Part shown: positions 25,079 to 38,086 of the stretch, piece by piece
How the letters are laid out: each line of letters opens with the position of its first letter
Position numbering within the stretch: the stretch's first letter is position 1
DNA from: Tetraselmis striata
Taxonomy: Eukaryota; Chlorophyta; Chlorodendrophyceae; Chlorodendrales; Chlorodendraceae
Length of the DNA: 64,000 nucleotides
Direction: 5' to 3'
NCBI GenBank assembly: GCA_006384855.1
Contig: VCJN01000224.1
Coordinates: forward strand, 244,090 to 308,089
Made by a program: the position numbers and the translations under genes
The notes under the pieces: model-generated
What the model saw: the letters and a program-made list of their open reading frames with translations, nothing else
The model's database searches: none
What the model was told of the DNA's origin: nothing

Positions 25079-26606
25079 CTACCGCCGGTACCGCTCCGGG
25101 ACGGCAGCAGGGCCGTCGATGGTTTCGGAGCCCATGTCCGGCTCGGCCTCTGCGCTGCTGGGTCTGCCGGGCGCACCGGGGCCCGGGCGGCGGCCAAACC
25201 AGCGCGAGAGCGCGTCGCCGACGCTCTTCATGACGCCGCCCTTCCCGCGGCTGCCGTCCGCCCCGGAGTCCGCGCCCCGGGTGTCCTGGCTCAGCCCGCT
25301 CTCCAGCAGGCTGATCACGTTGTCGGTGGTGTCCGCCGGCGCGGTGGGCAGGACCGCCTTGTACTGCCCGTCCACGACCTCCCACGAGATGGCGGGCTTG
25401 GCGTCCCCCGTGGCCGCTGCGTTGGCTTTCTCTGCGGCGAACAAAGTGGGCGACTATATGAGGGCTGTCATCTGCGCCCGCTCCCCAGTCCAACAGGCCC
25501 GAGGCAGCATGGGCATGGGGGCACCACCGGGCGCACCTTCGGCTTCCGCGGCGCGCAGCAGCTCCGCGACCCACGGCTCAATATGGAGCTGCAGCATCCC
25601 GATCGGGTAGCTCAACTGCGCGGCCGCGCCGGCGGGGAGAGCAGCGGCGCCAGGGGGGGGGGGAGTCCTCTCAGTAGCCAGCGAGACCGGCGGCAGCGCT
25701 GTTCCCACCGGCGCAGCCATGCAGAGGGTGGCGTGGCATGTGGTGTTGTGGTGCGCTTACCAGTCCGCCTGCGGCTCCCCCCAGCAGAGCATTACCGACA
25801 CGCTGCAACGGACTGTATGGCACTACACCCCCGGGGAAGGAGGGGAAGGGGGGGGGGGGGGGGGGGGGGGCATGTGAGCGCACGTTGGTAGTACTATCGG
25901 CAGAGTCGGATTTAGTCCGACCCCACCCCCTCTTTCCCCAACATACATAAGAAGATAAGGCGCATTCAGTGGATGCGCCCACTGCATGCCGAGACGGGGT
26001 GGGAGCGGGGCCGCACAGAGGAGGCCGACGGCGGTGCCGGTGGCGCTCCCGGCGTACGCAATGTTCCACACATCGGCGCAGTCCCGCGCGTGCGCACTCG
26101 ACAGCTGCACGCCGAGAAAGAGCGCAGCGAGAGCGCCGAAGCGGCCCGCGCCGCCCACCGCGGCCCGCTGGACGCGCAGCACCCGCACCGTGTTCTCCTC
26201 CGCGATGAGGCGCGCCGCCTGGGCCTTGTTCACCGCGTGCGCGGGGAACTCCACCGGCGGCAGGCTCTGCACGCGCGCCCACTCGCGCGCGCCCGCGTAC
26301 AGCATCCCGAAGCCTGCTGAGAGGGTGGTGCACTCCGCCCAAAGCTTCAGCTCCTTGGGCACCGGAGGCACCTGCGGGTCGACGCAGCAATACGTCACTG
26401 GGTCGCCGCTACGGCCGCACAGGCCAGGTGATGGTGGGCGACGGCGCGCTGGTGCGCGGCACAGCGGCGTCGGCGGGGAGCCTCACCGGCTGATCGGGGT
26501 CAGCCTTGGTAAACGCATACGCGCACGCGTCCCGAAGGCGAATCCATGGGTCCTGCGCTGGCTGCCCTGCGTCCGCCTCGCCTTTCGTCGGCTGGCCGGC
26601 TGACAT
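25079..26606 (-). CDS. Gly-rich multi-helix membrane protein, Tim17/22/23 family-like
   Basis: Exons on the minus strand: 26606-26421, 26371 to about 25995, 25802-25761, 25615-25537, 25431-25079 (stop TAG at 25079-25081). Phases agree except at the end of exon 2, whose donor I could not fix. Helical segments contain closely spaced glycines: SAGFGMLYAGAREW, NIAYAGSATGTAVGL and GNALLGGAAGGL. This GxxxG pattern is characteristic of the Tim17/Tim22/Tim23 superfamily, which includes inner-membrane translocase subunits and the complex I assembly factor TIMMDC1. The C-terminal exon is soluble and charged (ISWEVVDGQYKAVLP). An in-frame upstream extension to 26744 with FVGGAEGVAGLLGGAM could be the true N-terminus. 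Exon 1 is followed by a very short intron (49 bases). Intron 2 has a sense-strand C-run. Family membership is an inference from pattern. Confidence 0.6.
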
Positions 26607-27616
26607 CGCCCCTCCTAGCAACCCGGCCACCCCCTCCGCGCCGCCTACGAACTTGAAGTGCTCGCTTGCAGAAGCAGCAGCGTGACACCCGCGCTCGTGA
26701 ACTCCAGCACGCACCGCTCGCGTGGCTATCTTGTCACCAGACACGGAGCCGCAGGGAGGCGCAGAAACTGCACACTACTGGGTGCCGCCGCCGAATCTTC
26801 CGTTCGTCCACGTCTCACCTTGGGAGATATATCGTCGATCTATCAGCGCATCGCTGGAGTGATCATGCATGCGAGTGCGCTGGTGTGAGTCTGCTGTTGG
26901 CGCGCAGCAGTTTAGAACTTTTTGGTTACAGGGAGAGCGTCAAGAGAATGCACGCAAAGTACTGGGGGAGGAAAAAGCCTACATTAAAAGCCCACGCGCA
27001 GCAGTTTCCAGCGTGCATATTGCGGCGCGCGCGGCCACGCGCCATACGAAGTGCAAATGATGTACAGGTACCTGTACCTGTATAAACCAAGTTGCACTGG
27101 TATTGAACCCATAGGTAAATGCTCGCACCGGTTTCGATGGCTCTGCTGACACGCAGCACTATTCGACGGTCCACGAACGAAACCAACCGACAGATACTAC
27201 CCGCGCTCTATCGTCCCCGGCTGCGAAGAAGCGCGCGCACCGCGTCGTCGCAACCGGTACGACGCGCCGGCGAGGGCCTCGGGAAACGATTATCGTATCA
27301 TGCCTGGTGAATACTCGTATATAAAGAATAACGCAAACTGTCCGCAGACAATGAGGAGACGACGGGACCGAGTAATTGGACAAAAAACCTCCGTAGTTTA
27401 GACTGCGCGACTACCGGGAATTCGCGCGCCGGGAGCTACATGCAGTTACGGCGGTACCCGCAATGTGGCTGGCGCACCCGCAATTGCTGTATGCAGCTAT
27501 ATGGCGGGAAGTGGTCATCCGCCATATGACTGCATAGCTGTATACCCGCCATATGGCGGGAGGGGGACATCGCTATTCGACGCGCTGCTACGAGCACTCG
27601 TAAAGCGTAAAGGTAG
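26607..27616. other. Intergenic with palindromes
   Basis: No gene seen. At 27062-27085 is a GTACAGGTACCTGTAC palindrome. At 27490-27565 is a strong inverted repeat built from GCTATATGGCGGG and TCCGCCATATG, followed by CCCGCCATATGGCGGG, which could form a hairpin or cruciform. Confidence 0.5.
26908..26982 (+). repeat. Dispersed repeat R3, copy 1
   Basis: Contains TTACAGGGAGAGCGTC, ATGCACGCAAAGTACTGGG and AAAAAGCCTACATT. Its reverse complement recurs at 52426-52503 with roughly 80% identity by eye. Confidence 0.65.
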
Positions 27617-27955
27617 CAGGTTTGAAGTGGAGTCTAGTTCTGCCAAAAGGTCCCGCAGGGTTGTTTACAAGAACAAAAGCCGAAATTGGCGGGAAGTTTT
27701 AGCGAAAGCGTGGAGGGTAAACCGAGTCAGGGTGGGGGGGGGGGGGGGGGGGGGGCATATGTGTAACACAGCGAAACTGGAAGACGGCAGGCTCAGCTGT
27801 AACGGTTGCTTTTATGTCTACTCGTGCCGCATAAAAATGGTCGCAACGACGGGTGAACTAGTAACGCGTACCACTTAGCAGCAACGGTAGGCAGAACAGC
27901 GGTTAGGAAAGGAGGAAAACGCAAAACCCATAAACTAGTGCAGATCATTTCAAGC
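27617..27955 (+). repeat. Dispersed repeat R2, full copy, left flank of a mobile element
   Basis: Runs from about TTTGAAGTGGAGTCTAG, through AAAGCGTGGAGGG and a G-run, to CCCATAAACTAGTGCAGATCA. A second long copy is at 46985-47290 on the other strand and a 3' half copy at 30770-30978 in the same orientation. The two same-orientation copies bracket the decayed element at 27956-30400, so LTR origin is possible, but the right copy is incomplete. Confidence 0.7.
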
Positions 27956-30400
27956 TGAGTATGGTTTTGCCAGTGATGAGCGAACGGAGAGTAGAGCGGT
28001 AGATTGACAAAGAAACGGTAGTGCATGGGCACGTAGGGGGCACCGGGAAGGACACCGGTGCGGACTCTTGCTGGACTTGTGGCGAAGGGGCGCGATGTGA
28101 CCGAAGACGAACCACGCGCCATGTGAAGGGAGGAGATTAGGGTCGATGTAGTCAAGAACGACGTCGGAGCTCGTGGCCCAGCCGCCATGGTTGTGAATAC
28201 GGGACAGCGGAAATCCGTTGGTGTTAGCAACAGAGGATGAACCCTTGCGAAAGCTATGTCAACTCCAGAGGGAGGGGCAATGACACCGACAAGACCAATA
28301 GCTTTAGAGAGCAAGTCCAAAACTGTAGCGACAGTGCAAGATTTGGACTGCTCGCTCGGAGAGATCGCCCAGAAGCGTGTCTCGGCCAAGGTAGCAGGAA
28401 CCAAGGTGGCAAACAAAACATTGTCGATGACGTGGTGCATGCATGAGACGGGCGATGCGGGGGGGCTCCGACATGGGAAGGAATACATAGTACATATGCA
28501 TGTCGTCGGGGCCGCGCCGTCCGGCACGCCCCTTCTCGCGGTACTCTTGCATGGTGATGTTGTAGGAGTCGACATGCACGTCCCGCACTCGGCAAAACAC
28601 GCATTTAAGCCCCCTTGCAAATAAAGAACATGAAGTTGACAACCGAGGCCACACAGGCCGGGAAGTCGTAGTACTGGTACTCCGGGGGAAGATAATACAC
28701 AATCAACTCGGCCCGCTCGACAAAAGCGTAAGCGACGCTTCAGCATGGCGGCAACAAAACTCGTAGAGGGGCAGCCTCCATTCGGTGTTGCCATAGCAAC
28801 ATGCCACAACGCGCGGCGGTGAGGTGCACGCTGTCCTTTGCGATGGGCGGTTCGATGTTGTGTAGTTCGGCGAAGAGCGTACGTGTTGATTGCTGACATG
28901 TAGGGCGGTAACGACTTCGCAGCACTGTGGTCCGGCTCACCAATCCAAGTTAGCGACGTACCGGACGACAATGGCAGTGATACTCTACCGGGCTCATGTT
29001 CTCGGAGGCGTGGCAAAAGTCCGCGAACTGAGGCAACTTGCCACGGCGTAGCTCTACTTGAGCATCCGGGTGGTGAGGGACGAGCTGGAGACGAGTAGGT
29101 CGAGGCCCCGCCGTCCCAACTCATCCGAGCCCAACGCTTTCTGTAAAATAACGGGACCGGGGTAAAGAAGCCCATGGGGCGATAGTTACGCAAATACGAC
29201 TCGTCAGTTACTTAAGTACGATGCTTTGGCGACGGAGTAACATGGGGCCGGTTCATTTCAGCAAAGTAATCTGCTGCCGCGGCGATTAAGTGGACTAGTG
29301 AGTGCTATAAACGGGTTAGTTTGGACACTACCAGCACGGATTTGCGGGGCAAGGTTCATGTAGGTGGGCCGCCCCGTGCGCCCGTCGCGCTCGTAGCGCA
29401 TGTCCCGCGCGTACCGTACACGTGCGAAAGATGGCCGTTGCGAACCATTTGTAACACGTAGTAGATAGTGTAACAACCGACGGCGGACGCAGTGATGAGA
29501 TGGTACGGGAGGCAGGCGGATTGATGTTGAGCCGCCATGTGCACGGGTGCGGATGGTTGAGCCGCACTCGGCTGTGGCTGTAAGAAGCGCCGCACCGAGG
29601 AAGGTCTAAATGATGTGTGTAGGGTAAAGGGTCCGGACCGCACACTACGGGGCGCTCATCCCGCCGTTGAGCTGCCAGAGTTCGTTGCGGCGGCCACCGC
29701 CGAAAGGTGACCTCGCAAACCGCCAGCAACTCCGACGAAAGGCGCCCCACGCCGTCACTCGTGCTCACCTTTGCGGCCACGTCCACGTCCACGCCCGCGT
29801 CCTGCGACTCTGCGAGCGCCGCTGTCACCCGAGTAGTGGCCGTAGCCTTCGCGCCGCTGGCGGCCGTCGCCTCGAAGACCCGGCGCGCTCGTAGTCCTTC
29901 ATCATGTCCCCGAAAATCGTAGACCTCAAATGCCCGGTTGCATGCTGAAAATGCTGAGCCCGTAGTACGTCCATCACACTTTGGTTACCGTGTACGTGCT
30001 TGATCTCGTTACGCCTCCGCATGTTGGCTAGACAAAAGCGAAACGCCTTGTCGATGGCCGCGGCGTGATTCCGGACGTGCGCGAGGTAGGTAGGCGGGGG
30101 TGAACCTTTGATTAGTAGCAGGGACGTAAGGAAGCAACTCGTCAAGGGCCACGATAAGAGCTCCATGTGGGCCCCCAATCATGTCACCCAAATGCACTCA
30201 TCCTCATGCTTGGGCCGGCAGACGCCGGTCATCTTGCTTGAGGTAGTCGTTCGTCATGTTGGTACGCAAAGAGAGAAGCCCAAGCATTGTGCCGACTGAT
30301 CGAACGTCTTGACTCGCAACCAAGCCATGCTCGTTGCAACATCTCTGGCATAGGGAGGTAGTCGTCCTCGTCACTCGCGGATTTTGCTCCAACACAACCG
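27956..30400 (-). mobile_element. Decayed mobile element with tyrosine-recombinase-like segment
   Basis: The minus strand carries several broken frames. The best one (about 28740-28304) reads YYLPPEYQYYDF, shifts frame, then LFARGLKCVFCRVRDVHVD and SYNITMQEYREKGRAGRRG. This pattern (R-x-V-D-x...ITxxxREKGR) resembles the middle of tyrosine recombinases from DIRS/Crypton-type elements. Further 5' (30178-29825) is FRFCLANMRRRNEIKHVHG, part of an unidentified frame. Frameshifts and stops are frequent, so it is a remnant. The 466-codon frame over 27793-29193 is a different phase and looks spurious. The class call is tentative. Confidence 0.45.
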
Positions 30401-30769
30401 CTCTAGGCCAACTCTAGCAAGTCGGGACGCATTGCGGCTCCCCCGCTGGCTGTCGGCTATCCCGAGACGCGCTGCCCGGACCCCAAGCCATGTGTGTGCT
30501 ACGTCTACAGTTCTACACCAACACCACATTCACTAGCCATCATATATTTGAGCCAACGACAATGTGAGCTCGGGCAGCAATGTAGATTGGGCATGCATGT
30601 CTACTTGCAGCGATTCGGGCGTCGGCTCGGCGACTGCTTCTTCTCAATATGACATGATGACGCACGGACGTACGGATGAGAATTGAACACATAGATGGTG
30701 AGCAGCCGGGTGTGGTCTTGAAACAACATGTGACCTTGCTCGTAGCATGTTAAAAGACAGTCAATCGCT

Positions 30770-30978
30770 TTGATAGCGAAACAGAATGATGGCAGGCTCG
30801 ACTGTTACGGCTGCTTTTATGTATACTCATGCTGCACACAAACGGTCGCAGCGACGACGGGTGAAGTAGTAACCCGTACCCCTTAGCAGCAACGGTAGCC
30901 GGCGGAAAGCGGAGAAGCGATAGTTAGGAAAGGAGGGAACCGAAATCCCATAAACTACTTTAGATCAGTACTGTCGTC
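30770..30978 (+). repeat. Dispersed repeat R2, 3' half, right flank
   Basis: Matches 27770-27955, from AGCGAAACAGAATGATGGCAG to CCCATAAACTACTTTAGATCA. The 5' part present in the other copies is missing. Confidence 0.7.
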
Positions 30979-32702
30979 TACCAATAGAATCACGACCAGT
31001 ACCAAAAATCGGCCGGCTCTTGTCTGCGTGGCGCCGCCGTTTCTCCTTGCTCATCAACATGGCACATGCAGACAACGTTCTTGGCGGGGTCGCGGCCGCG
31101 CGTGCGGCACGTGATGGTTCTCCTGCGCCTGCGTCGCGTCGCTCGTCGGCATGTGGTGCTATGACCCGGGTCATTGCTTGGCTGCAAGCGTCCTCGCCGC
31201 GGCTGATAGTAAGCCTACCCCGGGGCGGGGGTCCCTTTGGTTCCTGGCAGCTAAGCGACTTCGTGGTTCCCTTGGCTCCTTCTTGGTTCTTGGCTCCCTG
31301 TCCTCCTGCTCGACCTTGGTTTCAGGCTTATGTCTCTCTTTTGCTGGCAACCTTTCATAGTTGCTGTTAGTTCTGTTGTAGTGCGCATTTCTGAAAGCCC
31401 TGATGTAATATAATTAAAAGACCAGTACTGGTACCATACCGGCGCGCGCGTCACAGCACTACCGGCCCGCGGGAACGGGAACCGACGCGTCGATTCGCAT
31501 CATCAGCGACATGTGCGGGCGCCACTGCACCGGTAAGTGGCGCCGCCCGCGCGACAATAACCCGTACGCCGGGCGTACGGTAAGAATACAGTAGTGAACA
31601 GTTTAAATAATTATATATAATTTGAATCTCAATTATATTTACACTGGTAGGGTATTTTCGTGTATAGCGACCATAGAATACAAATTATGTACATATATCT
31701 CATCAGAGGAGACATAAGAGATGTGTGTAGGTGATACATACCTATAGCTTAGCACTTGCAAACCGTACCGAGCCGGATACATGCCCGTAAATAAAAAATC
31801 ATCCGGCCAGCAAATTGCCGGGATGATATAGGTAGCGACTACTACCGTCTCATACTATTATTTTATCATTGCATGCGTGCGAGAGTAGAATACTCTAACT
31901 TGGCGCCAACGTACCGCCGGTATAAGTGCTGGTAAGTGTAGCAGCCTGCTACTGTAGTGCGACGTTTGAGATGGCCAACCCATTTTTGGCGCGCGACCAA
32001 CAGCAAGTCCGCTGCACTAAGCGGCCTCACACCTCCACACAACAAGAAGGAGCGCCTTCCCGTGACGACGCCCGACGAGGACCCTGACTTGCTGACACTG
32101 CCGAGGTAGCACCCGGCTTGTGCGGTTCGCACGGCGCGCGCGACGGCGTCTGACTGGTCGCATGCCACGACGCGGATGATACACTCTTATTTCAAACCCG
32201 CTCCTTCCTGCTCTGTGCGAGCACACCGCACCTGACCGGATAACAGCCCGCACTAGTCCCGCGATCAGGCTGCAGGGTTCCGGCGGGTCTGTGCCCCGGG
32301 CATTAAGGCGCTTTCCCTTCCGAGCGGCGGGGCCGCAGCGGCCCACGGGGGCTCACAGCCAGCTGTCAACGCCTCGAGGGTCGGCGGCGTTTTGTTACCG
32401 GCCGGCCGTACGGGCAAAGCTGACGACCGGTCGAACATGGTACTCGTTCCTATATATACCAGGCAGCGCCCGCTCGCTACCTGAACAAGCGATCCACCGC
32501 GACCTGTACGCGCTCGATATGTGAGCAGTCGTTGGGATGGTCGAAGGCCAGGGCGGTAGGGTGGAATTGCGTAATGCGGGCCAGCTGCGAATGCTAAATG
32601 TGCAGTATTGCCTCCTACGCCCCCTGCTGTGCTCTCCTCCTCCTTATCCCCCCCCTCGCCCCCCCCCCCCCCCCCCCCCCCCCCACCCCCCTCCCAGGCG
32701 CC
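30979..32702. other. Intergenic upstream of the PH-kinase gene
   Basis: No gene recognised. 31580-31900 is AT-rich with a hairpin-like GGTAGCGACTACTACC at 31830. 32400-32700 is GC-rich and should contain the kinase promoter; a TATATATACC box lies at 32451-32460, 240 bases before the ATG. C-runs precede the ATG at about 32646-32693. Confidence 0.5.
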
Positions 32703-32827
32703 ATGTCAGACCTGGACCAAGATAGGCGCGCCAGCCTGCTGCGCATCCAAAGCCGCAGCCACAACGAGGTGACCCCCCCCCCCCCCCCCCTAAACCCTAA
32801 ACTTAGCCCTCAGACAAATACACAGAC

Positions 32828-32863
<36 letters not shown>

Positions 32864-35408
32864 GCAAACGCTCCACCCTGCGGGTCAGCCGCCACCTGGC
32901 AGTACCGCGGAGGCCGGCGTGCTGGCGACTGAACCCCTGTCCTACGGTCAGACGACGGACTCAGCGCGCGCCGGGTTCCTCTGGAAGCGCGGCAGCACCT
33001 TCAAGCGCTGGGTGAGGCGCTGGTATGTGGTGGAGCGCGGGACGCTCACCTACTCCCAGACGCCCCAGGTAGGCCCCCTCCCCCCCCCCCCCCCCCCCCC
33101 CCCCCCCTCGGGCATGCCAATCTACATCCCAGGGGCGCACCAGTGGCCATCATGCATCCCGTCATGCCGCCATGCCTGTCCCAACGGGTCATTCAGGTCG
33201 CCTCCCATCGCCTGCATATTGACGGGAGCCGGCAGGGGGGTGGGATCCTTCTCGGCGCTGCATGACGCGGTGGTGCGGCCGCTGCAGGAAGCGGCGATGC
33301 GGGAGGTGGACCACGCCATCAGCGGCCGCATCTGCGGCGCCAAGCCGTTTGGGAAGGCGCCGAGCACCAAGCGCGGCTTCCTGCAGGCGCAGGCAAGCGT
33401 GACCGCCGTCTCCGCCTTGGCGCCTGCGTGCGGCGCCCTTTGCGAGTTGCGGGGTTGTCGCTCACCCCGGGGCTGTGCGGTGCGCAGAGCGAGGGGGAGG
33501 AGATGTTTGGCATGACCGTCACCGGGGAGTGCGGCAAATCGGTGGTGCTGTACACGACGACGGAGGAGGAGCGCCGCGACTGGCTGGCCTTCTTCAAGCA
33601 GGCCATCCAGAAGGGCGTCTACGTCACGGACCTCTACGATATCGAGATTGACACCCCGCTGGGCAGGTGCGCCGCGCCGCCCTGCTGCTGGGCCCCACCC
33701 TGGCAGCATGCCCAATGCCCGGCCTGGCCCATGACACGCTTACGGTGCGCGCCGCAGCGGCGCGTTTGCGACCGTCGTCCGCGCGGAGCACAAGCTGGAC
33801 AAGGCGCCGTACGCGGTGAAGATCATATCGCGCAGCGCGTTCCAGGAGTGCGCCAACATGCTGACCAAGGAGGTCAACATCCTGCACATGATCGGCTTCC
33901 ACAAGCACATCGCGTGCCTGAAGGAGGTGCTGCACGCGCCGCAGCGGGTCTACATGGTCACTGGTGCGTACCCCCGCAGGCGGCAATGCGTGTGTGTTTA
34001 GGGTTTTAGGGTTTAAATCATTCGAAGAGTGTGAAGTGTTTTCGGGGTTTTCAGGGCGTTAAAACCCCAAAACCCTCGCAGTGGCAATGTATTGCTTTCG
34101 GAGATTTTAGAATTCAAAGGTTGGAATTCGAAGTGTTTCCGGGAATTCTTTAATGTCTTGAACCTTTAAACACTCATATCGCCATCACGGGGGCAATACG
34201 GTTTAGGGTTGTCAAAGTTGTCAAAGCGAGAGAGTGCTTTCGGGATTCTAAGGGTTTTGAAACCCCCAAATCCCTCGGGGTGGCCATGCCAGTGTTTTAG
34301 GGCTTTAAGGGTTTAGGATTTTGCAGTCTAAAGAGTAAAGTAAATTCTAGAGAGTTCTTAAGGTCCCTAACACTCCGAACACGCCCTAGCAGCGGCCATG
34401 CAAGTGTCGCTCGGTTCAATGCGCCGCCATGACGGTGGGTGATCGCAAAGGCACCTTGGGTTCACGCACGAGTTACACCAATTCACTCCATGAACATGCC
34501 CGACTTGCACATTGATACCTACACTATGAAACTGCTGGACCAAATTGGAAAAAAAAACACAAGCACCCCACCGGAATCGTAGCCGCAATGTGGCACAGCA
34601 AGTCATTGTTTCTCAGCCATAAAAACGCAATTGAAAGTGTCCCATCCGACACGAGCGGCTGAAAAAACACAACCACCCACCAAGGTGCCACGGCAATGTG
34701 GCACAGCAAGTTATTGTTTCTGGGCCATCAATACATAGTTAAAGAGTGCCCCAATCCGGCATGAGCGGCTGTGCCGGGTTGATTGTTTCCTACCGGGAAT
34801 GCGTCCGAGTCCAGTGTGCGTATGCGTATGCCTTTAGTAGTGAGCTCGGCCTCCTCATTGGCTGTATTTAATAGCATGTTGGGTGTGCTCAATGCCGTTC
34901 GCGCCGCCAGAGTTTTGCGACGGCGGGGAGCTGGTGGATCGGGTGTCGCACCTGAACCCCATGAGCGAGGGCACCGCGTCGCGCATTGTGCGCCAGCTGT
35001 GCGAGGCGCTGGTCCACCTGCACGACCAGGGCGTGGCGCACATGGACCTCAAGCCGGAGAACATCGTGTTCAAGACAAAGTGCGCCCCGCCGCGACCGCC
35101 CCTCCCCGCCCCTGCGAGCAAAACACATTGCCCCCCCCCTGTGTGATGTCCTTTGGTCATAGGCGCACGTCGGGGTGCCTTTCTCGTGTGTCTTGGACTC
35201 TCACAGCGTGCTTTGCCCATGCTGGAATGCCTGCAACGGACTATCCTCATGACAACATCAACCTCTGTCCTTCTACAGTCAATCGGATTGGCTATGTATT
35301 TCTTTGATATTGTTTTCATTACCCCGTCATCCAGGTTCTGGTTTGTTAACATAGTCTAATTTGTTTCCACAACGTAAAACATGATATACACCTATATAGG
35401 TGTCTATG

Positions 35409-35467
<59 letters not shown>

Positions 35468-35494
35468 GTTTAAGGGTTTTAGGGTTTTAGGGTT

Positions 35495-35572
<78 letters not shown>

Positions 35573-38052
35573 TACACACATATATATCTATATCTATATA
35601 TGATGTATATCTACAAATATATAAATATTACATATATATTTTGTTTTTTGATCGTATATTTACCGAGGATCAGCTTGCAGGCACATCACAAAAACCGCCC
35701 CGCGCTGTCAGAGGAAACAGTTGGCGATTTGGTTTCACCTCATCCGCCATGCATTTAATTTCCCCAAAAAGGCCACGTCGTTGAATAATACCATTAATCC
35801 TTATATCGAGCCCCCGACAGTGTAACAACGACAACAGTACCCGCCGCCAGGGCAAGCACGGGGGTGCATCATGCGCTAAAATATGGACGCCGGAGTCGTC
35901 GTAATGCATTATCTCATTTACATGAGCTAGCAGCAGAACGCGAGATCGGAAATCACCAAAATAAAAGGCAATCAGAAAGGTCCTCCAGCGCGACTGCGGG
36001 GTGGAAGCAGCAACATGAGAAGACGGTGGAATGCATTATGGTGTCGACGACCTATCCTACTGTAGAGAGATTGGGGAGAAATGTCCGTGGGTGATGCGTT
36101 GTGGGAGTCGCGGTGCTTTCGTGCGCCCCGTGCATCGTCGTATTCATCCGGGTTATTGTGCTCGCCGTGCCGACAGGCACGCGGAGTCCCCCATCAAGCT
36201 GATCGACTTCAGTCTGGCGACGTTTTTCACGTGCCGACCGAGCCCTGCGGCAACGCCCGAGTTTGTGGCCCCCGAGATCGTGCGCGACCCGCACGGCGTC
36301 TCAGAGAACGGGGTCGGCGGCGAGGTGGACATGTGGGCCGTCGGCATTCTGCTGTACTTTCTGCTCTCGGGGCGCACGCCCTTCGACGACCGCAGCGTGC
36401 AGAAGATCCTGGAGAACGTGCTCGTGGGGCACTGGCGCTGGCGCGGGAAGAACTGGGCAAACGTATCCTCCACAGCGAAGAACCTCATCCGGCAGCTGCT
36501 GCAAGCGGAGCCACACCGCCGGCTAACCGCGCGGCAGGTGCGCACTCCCCGCCCCCCCCCCCCCCCCCCCGCCCGCCTCCTACCCGGCCCCCCTCTCCGG
36601 ACCTGGATGGACCTGGATCGACCTCCAGCATGATGACCCGCTGCTATTGACAAGTGCCTCTTGGCCTCTGACGACCGGCATCAGCACATGGCAATGCGTC
36701 AATCGACGCGTCAAACACGATTGGCGTTGCTGTATCGCGAGTAGTGACGCAAATTCCCCTCATTCTCATTCTGCTTTGTGGCGCAGATGCTGGCCCATCC
36801 CTGGGTGAACGGGTCCATGAACCTGCCCGCCGGCAAGGTGTGGGCCGTCCGCCTGCAGCTCCCTTCCTGTTCACAGTCATGTCCACAGCATGTCATGTGC
36901 CCTGTTGTATGCTTCATGGCCACCCTTAGCAGCTCCATCTTGGCCTGCATGGCATAATATGACATCATGTCATGTCATGTCATGCCATGATGCCATGCCA
37001 TCTACTGCCCTGCCCTGCCGTGTGATGTGATGTGATGTGATGTGATGTGATGTGATGTGATGTGATGTGATGTGATGTGATGTGATGTGATGTGATGTGA
37101 TGTGATGTGATGTGATGTGATGTGATGTGATGTGATGTCATGCCATGACATGGCGATATCAATCTATGGGAATGGATAGGGATTGGGGGTATAGATGTCG
37201 TGGCACGGCATAACATGGCACCGCATGATGGCATGACATGGCATGACGTGGTGGGCCATGGCCCTGCAGGCGGTGGCGGCGAAGGAGGCAAGGGGGGCGA
37301 AGAGCGCCGGACTGCCCGACGCCGCAGCGCCCACGACGCCGCAGCGCCGGGCTCCCGCCATGAACACCCAGTCCCCGATCACACCTGACCGGGACGTCGT
37401 GCAGGTGAGCCTCCTTCTTGCTGCCACCTGCATTTGCATTGCGCGCAACAACGTATGGCAGATGGCAAACACCAACGGGGCAGAGAAGGGAAGGGGCATA
37501 GCTACTGCTAAGCAGGAGGAAGGTGTGTTTCAGACTTATTGGTCACTGTCTACCATAGCCAGCATTATATGGGGCTCGCAGCTTTGAAACTGACACTCTT
37601 GGGCGGAATGTTGTGTCGGAGTCGGAGACGCTGTGCGGCTGTTGTGGCGTCTTCTGATATGTTTAATGATGAGTGTAGTTATTCCTTCTCTCTGCCCCGG
37701 GGGTTCACAGAGTGAGGCTGACTATTTATGGAGCCCAAGGCGTGTGCACTACAAGTCCCATAATGTACGACGCGGACTGCGTCGATCCTGAAATGGTTGT
37801 GATTGTATAGATCTGACGCATTTGATTTATTCTAGTAAGGTGACAGTAATACTGTAATAATGCAGGGGTAGGGAATGGGGTAAGGAGGTGCATTAGTTAG
37901 AGCGGGTGCCGCCGCGGGAATAATAATACTGACAAGCACCTGCCCTACCTGCCAAAGGTCAAATTTAAGACACAACTATAGCGAAACTATAACTAATGAA
38001 ACGGGTTATATTAGGTGACTTTGCGCCCTTGCCTCATGTCATACCCTTATAA

Positions 38053-38086
<34 letters not shown>

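Noticed and set aside
24761-25891. 376-codon plus-strand frame
   Set aside because: It runs antisense to conserved exons of the Tim17-like gene and through a C-run; composition is Arg/Gly-rich shadow.
27793-29193. 466-codon minus-strand frame
   Set aside because: No recognisable domain; the recombinase-like residues lie in other frames of the same stretch, so this long frame is probably chance in GC-rich DNA.
33966-34360. True telomere or chromosome end
   Set aside because: Motifs are degenerate, mixed in orientation and lie inside a gene.
35327-35603. Tyr/Ile repeat proteins on both strands
   Set aside because: Translations of the TA microsatellite.
37018-37140. CRISPR-like array
   Set aside because: Perfect 5-base tandem repeat without spacers, in a eukaryotic intron.
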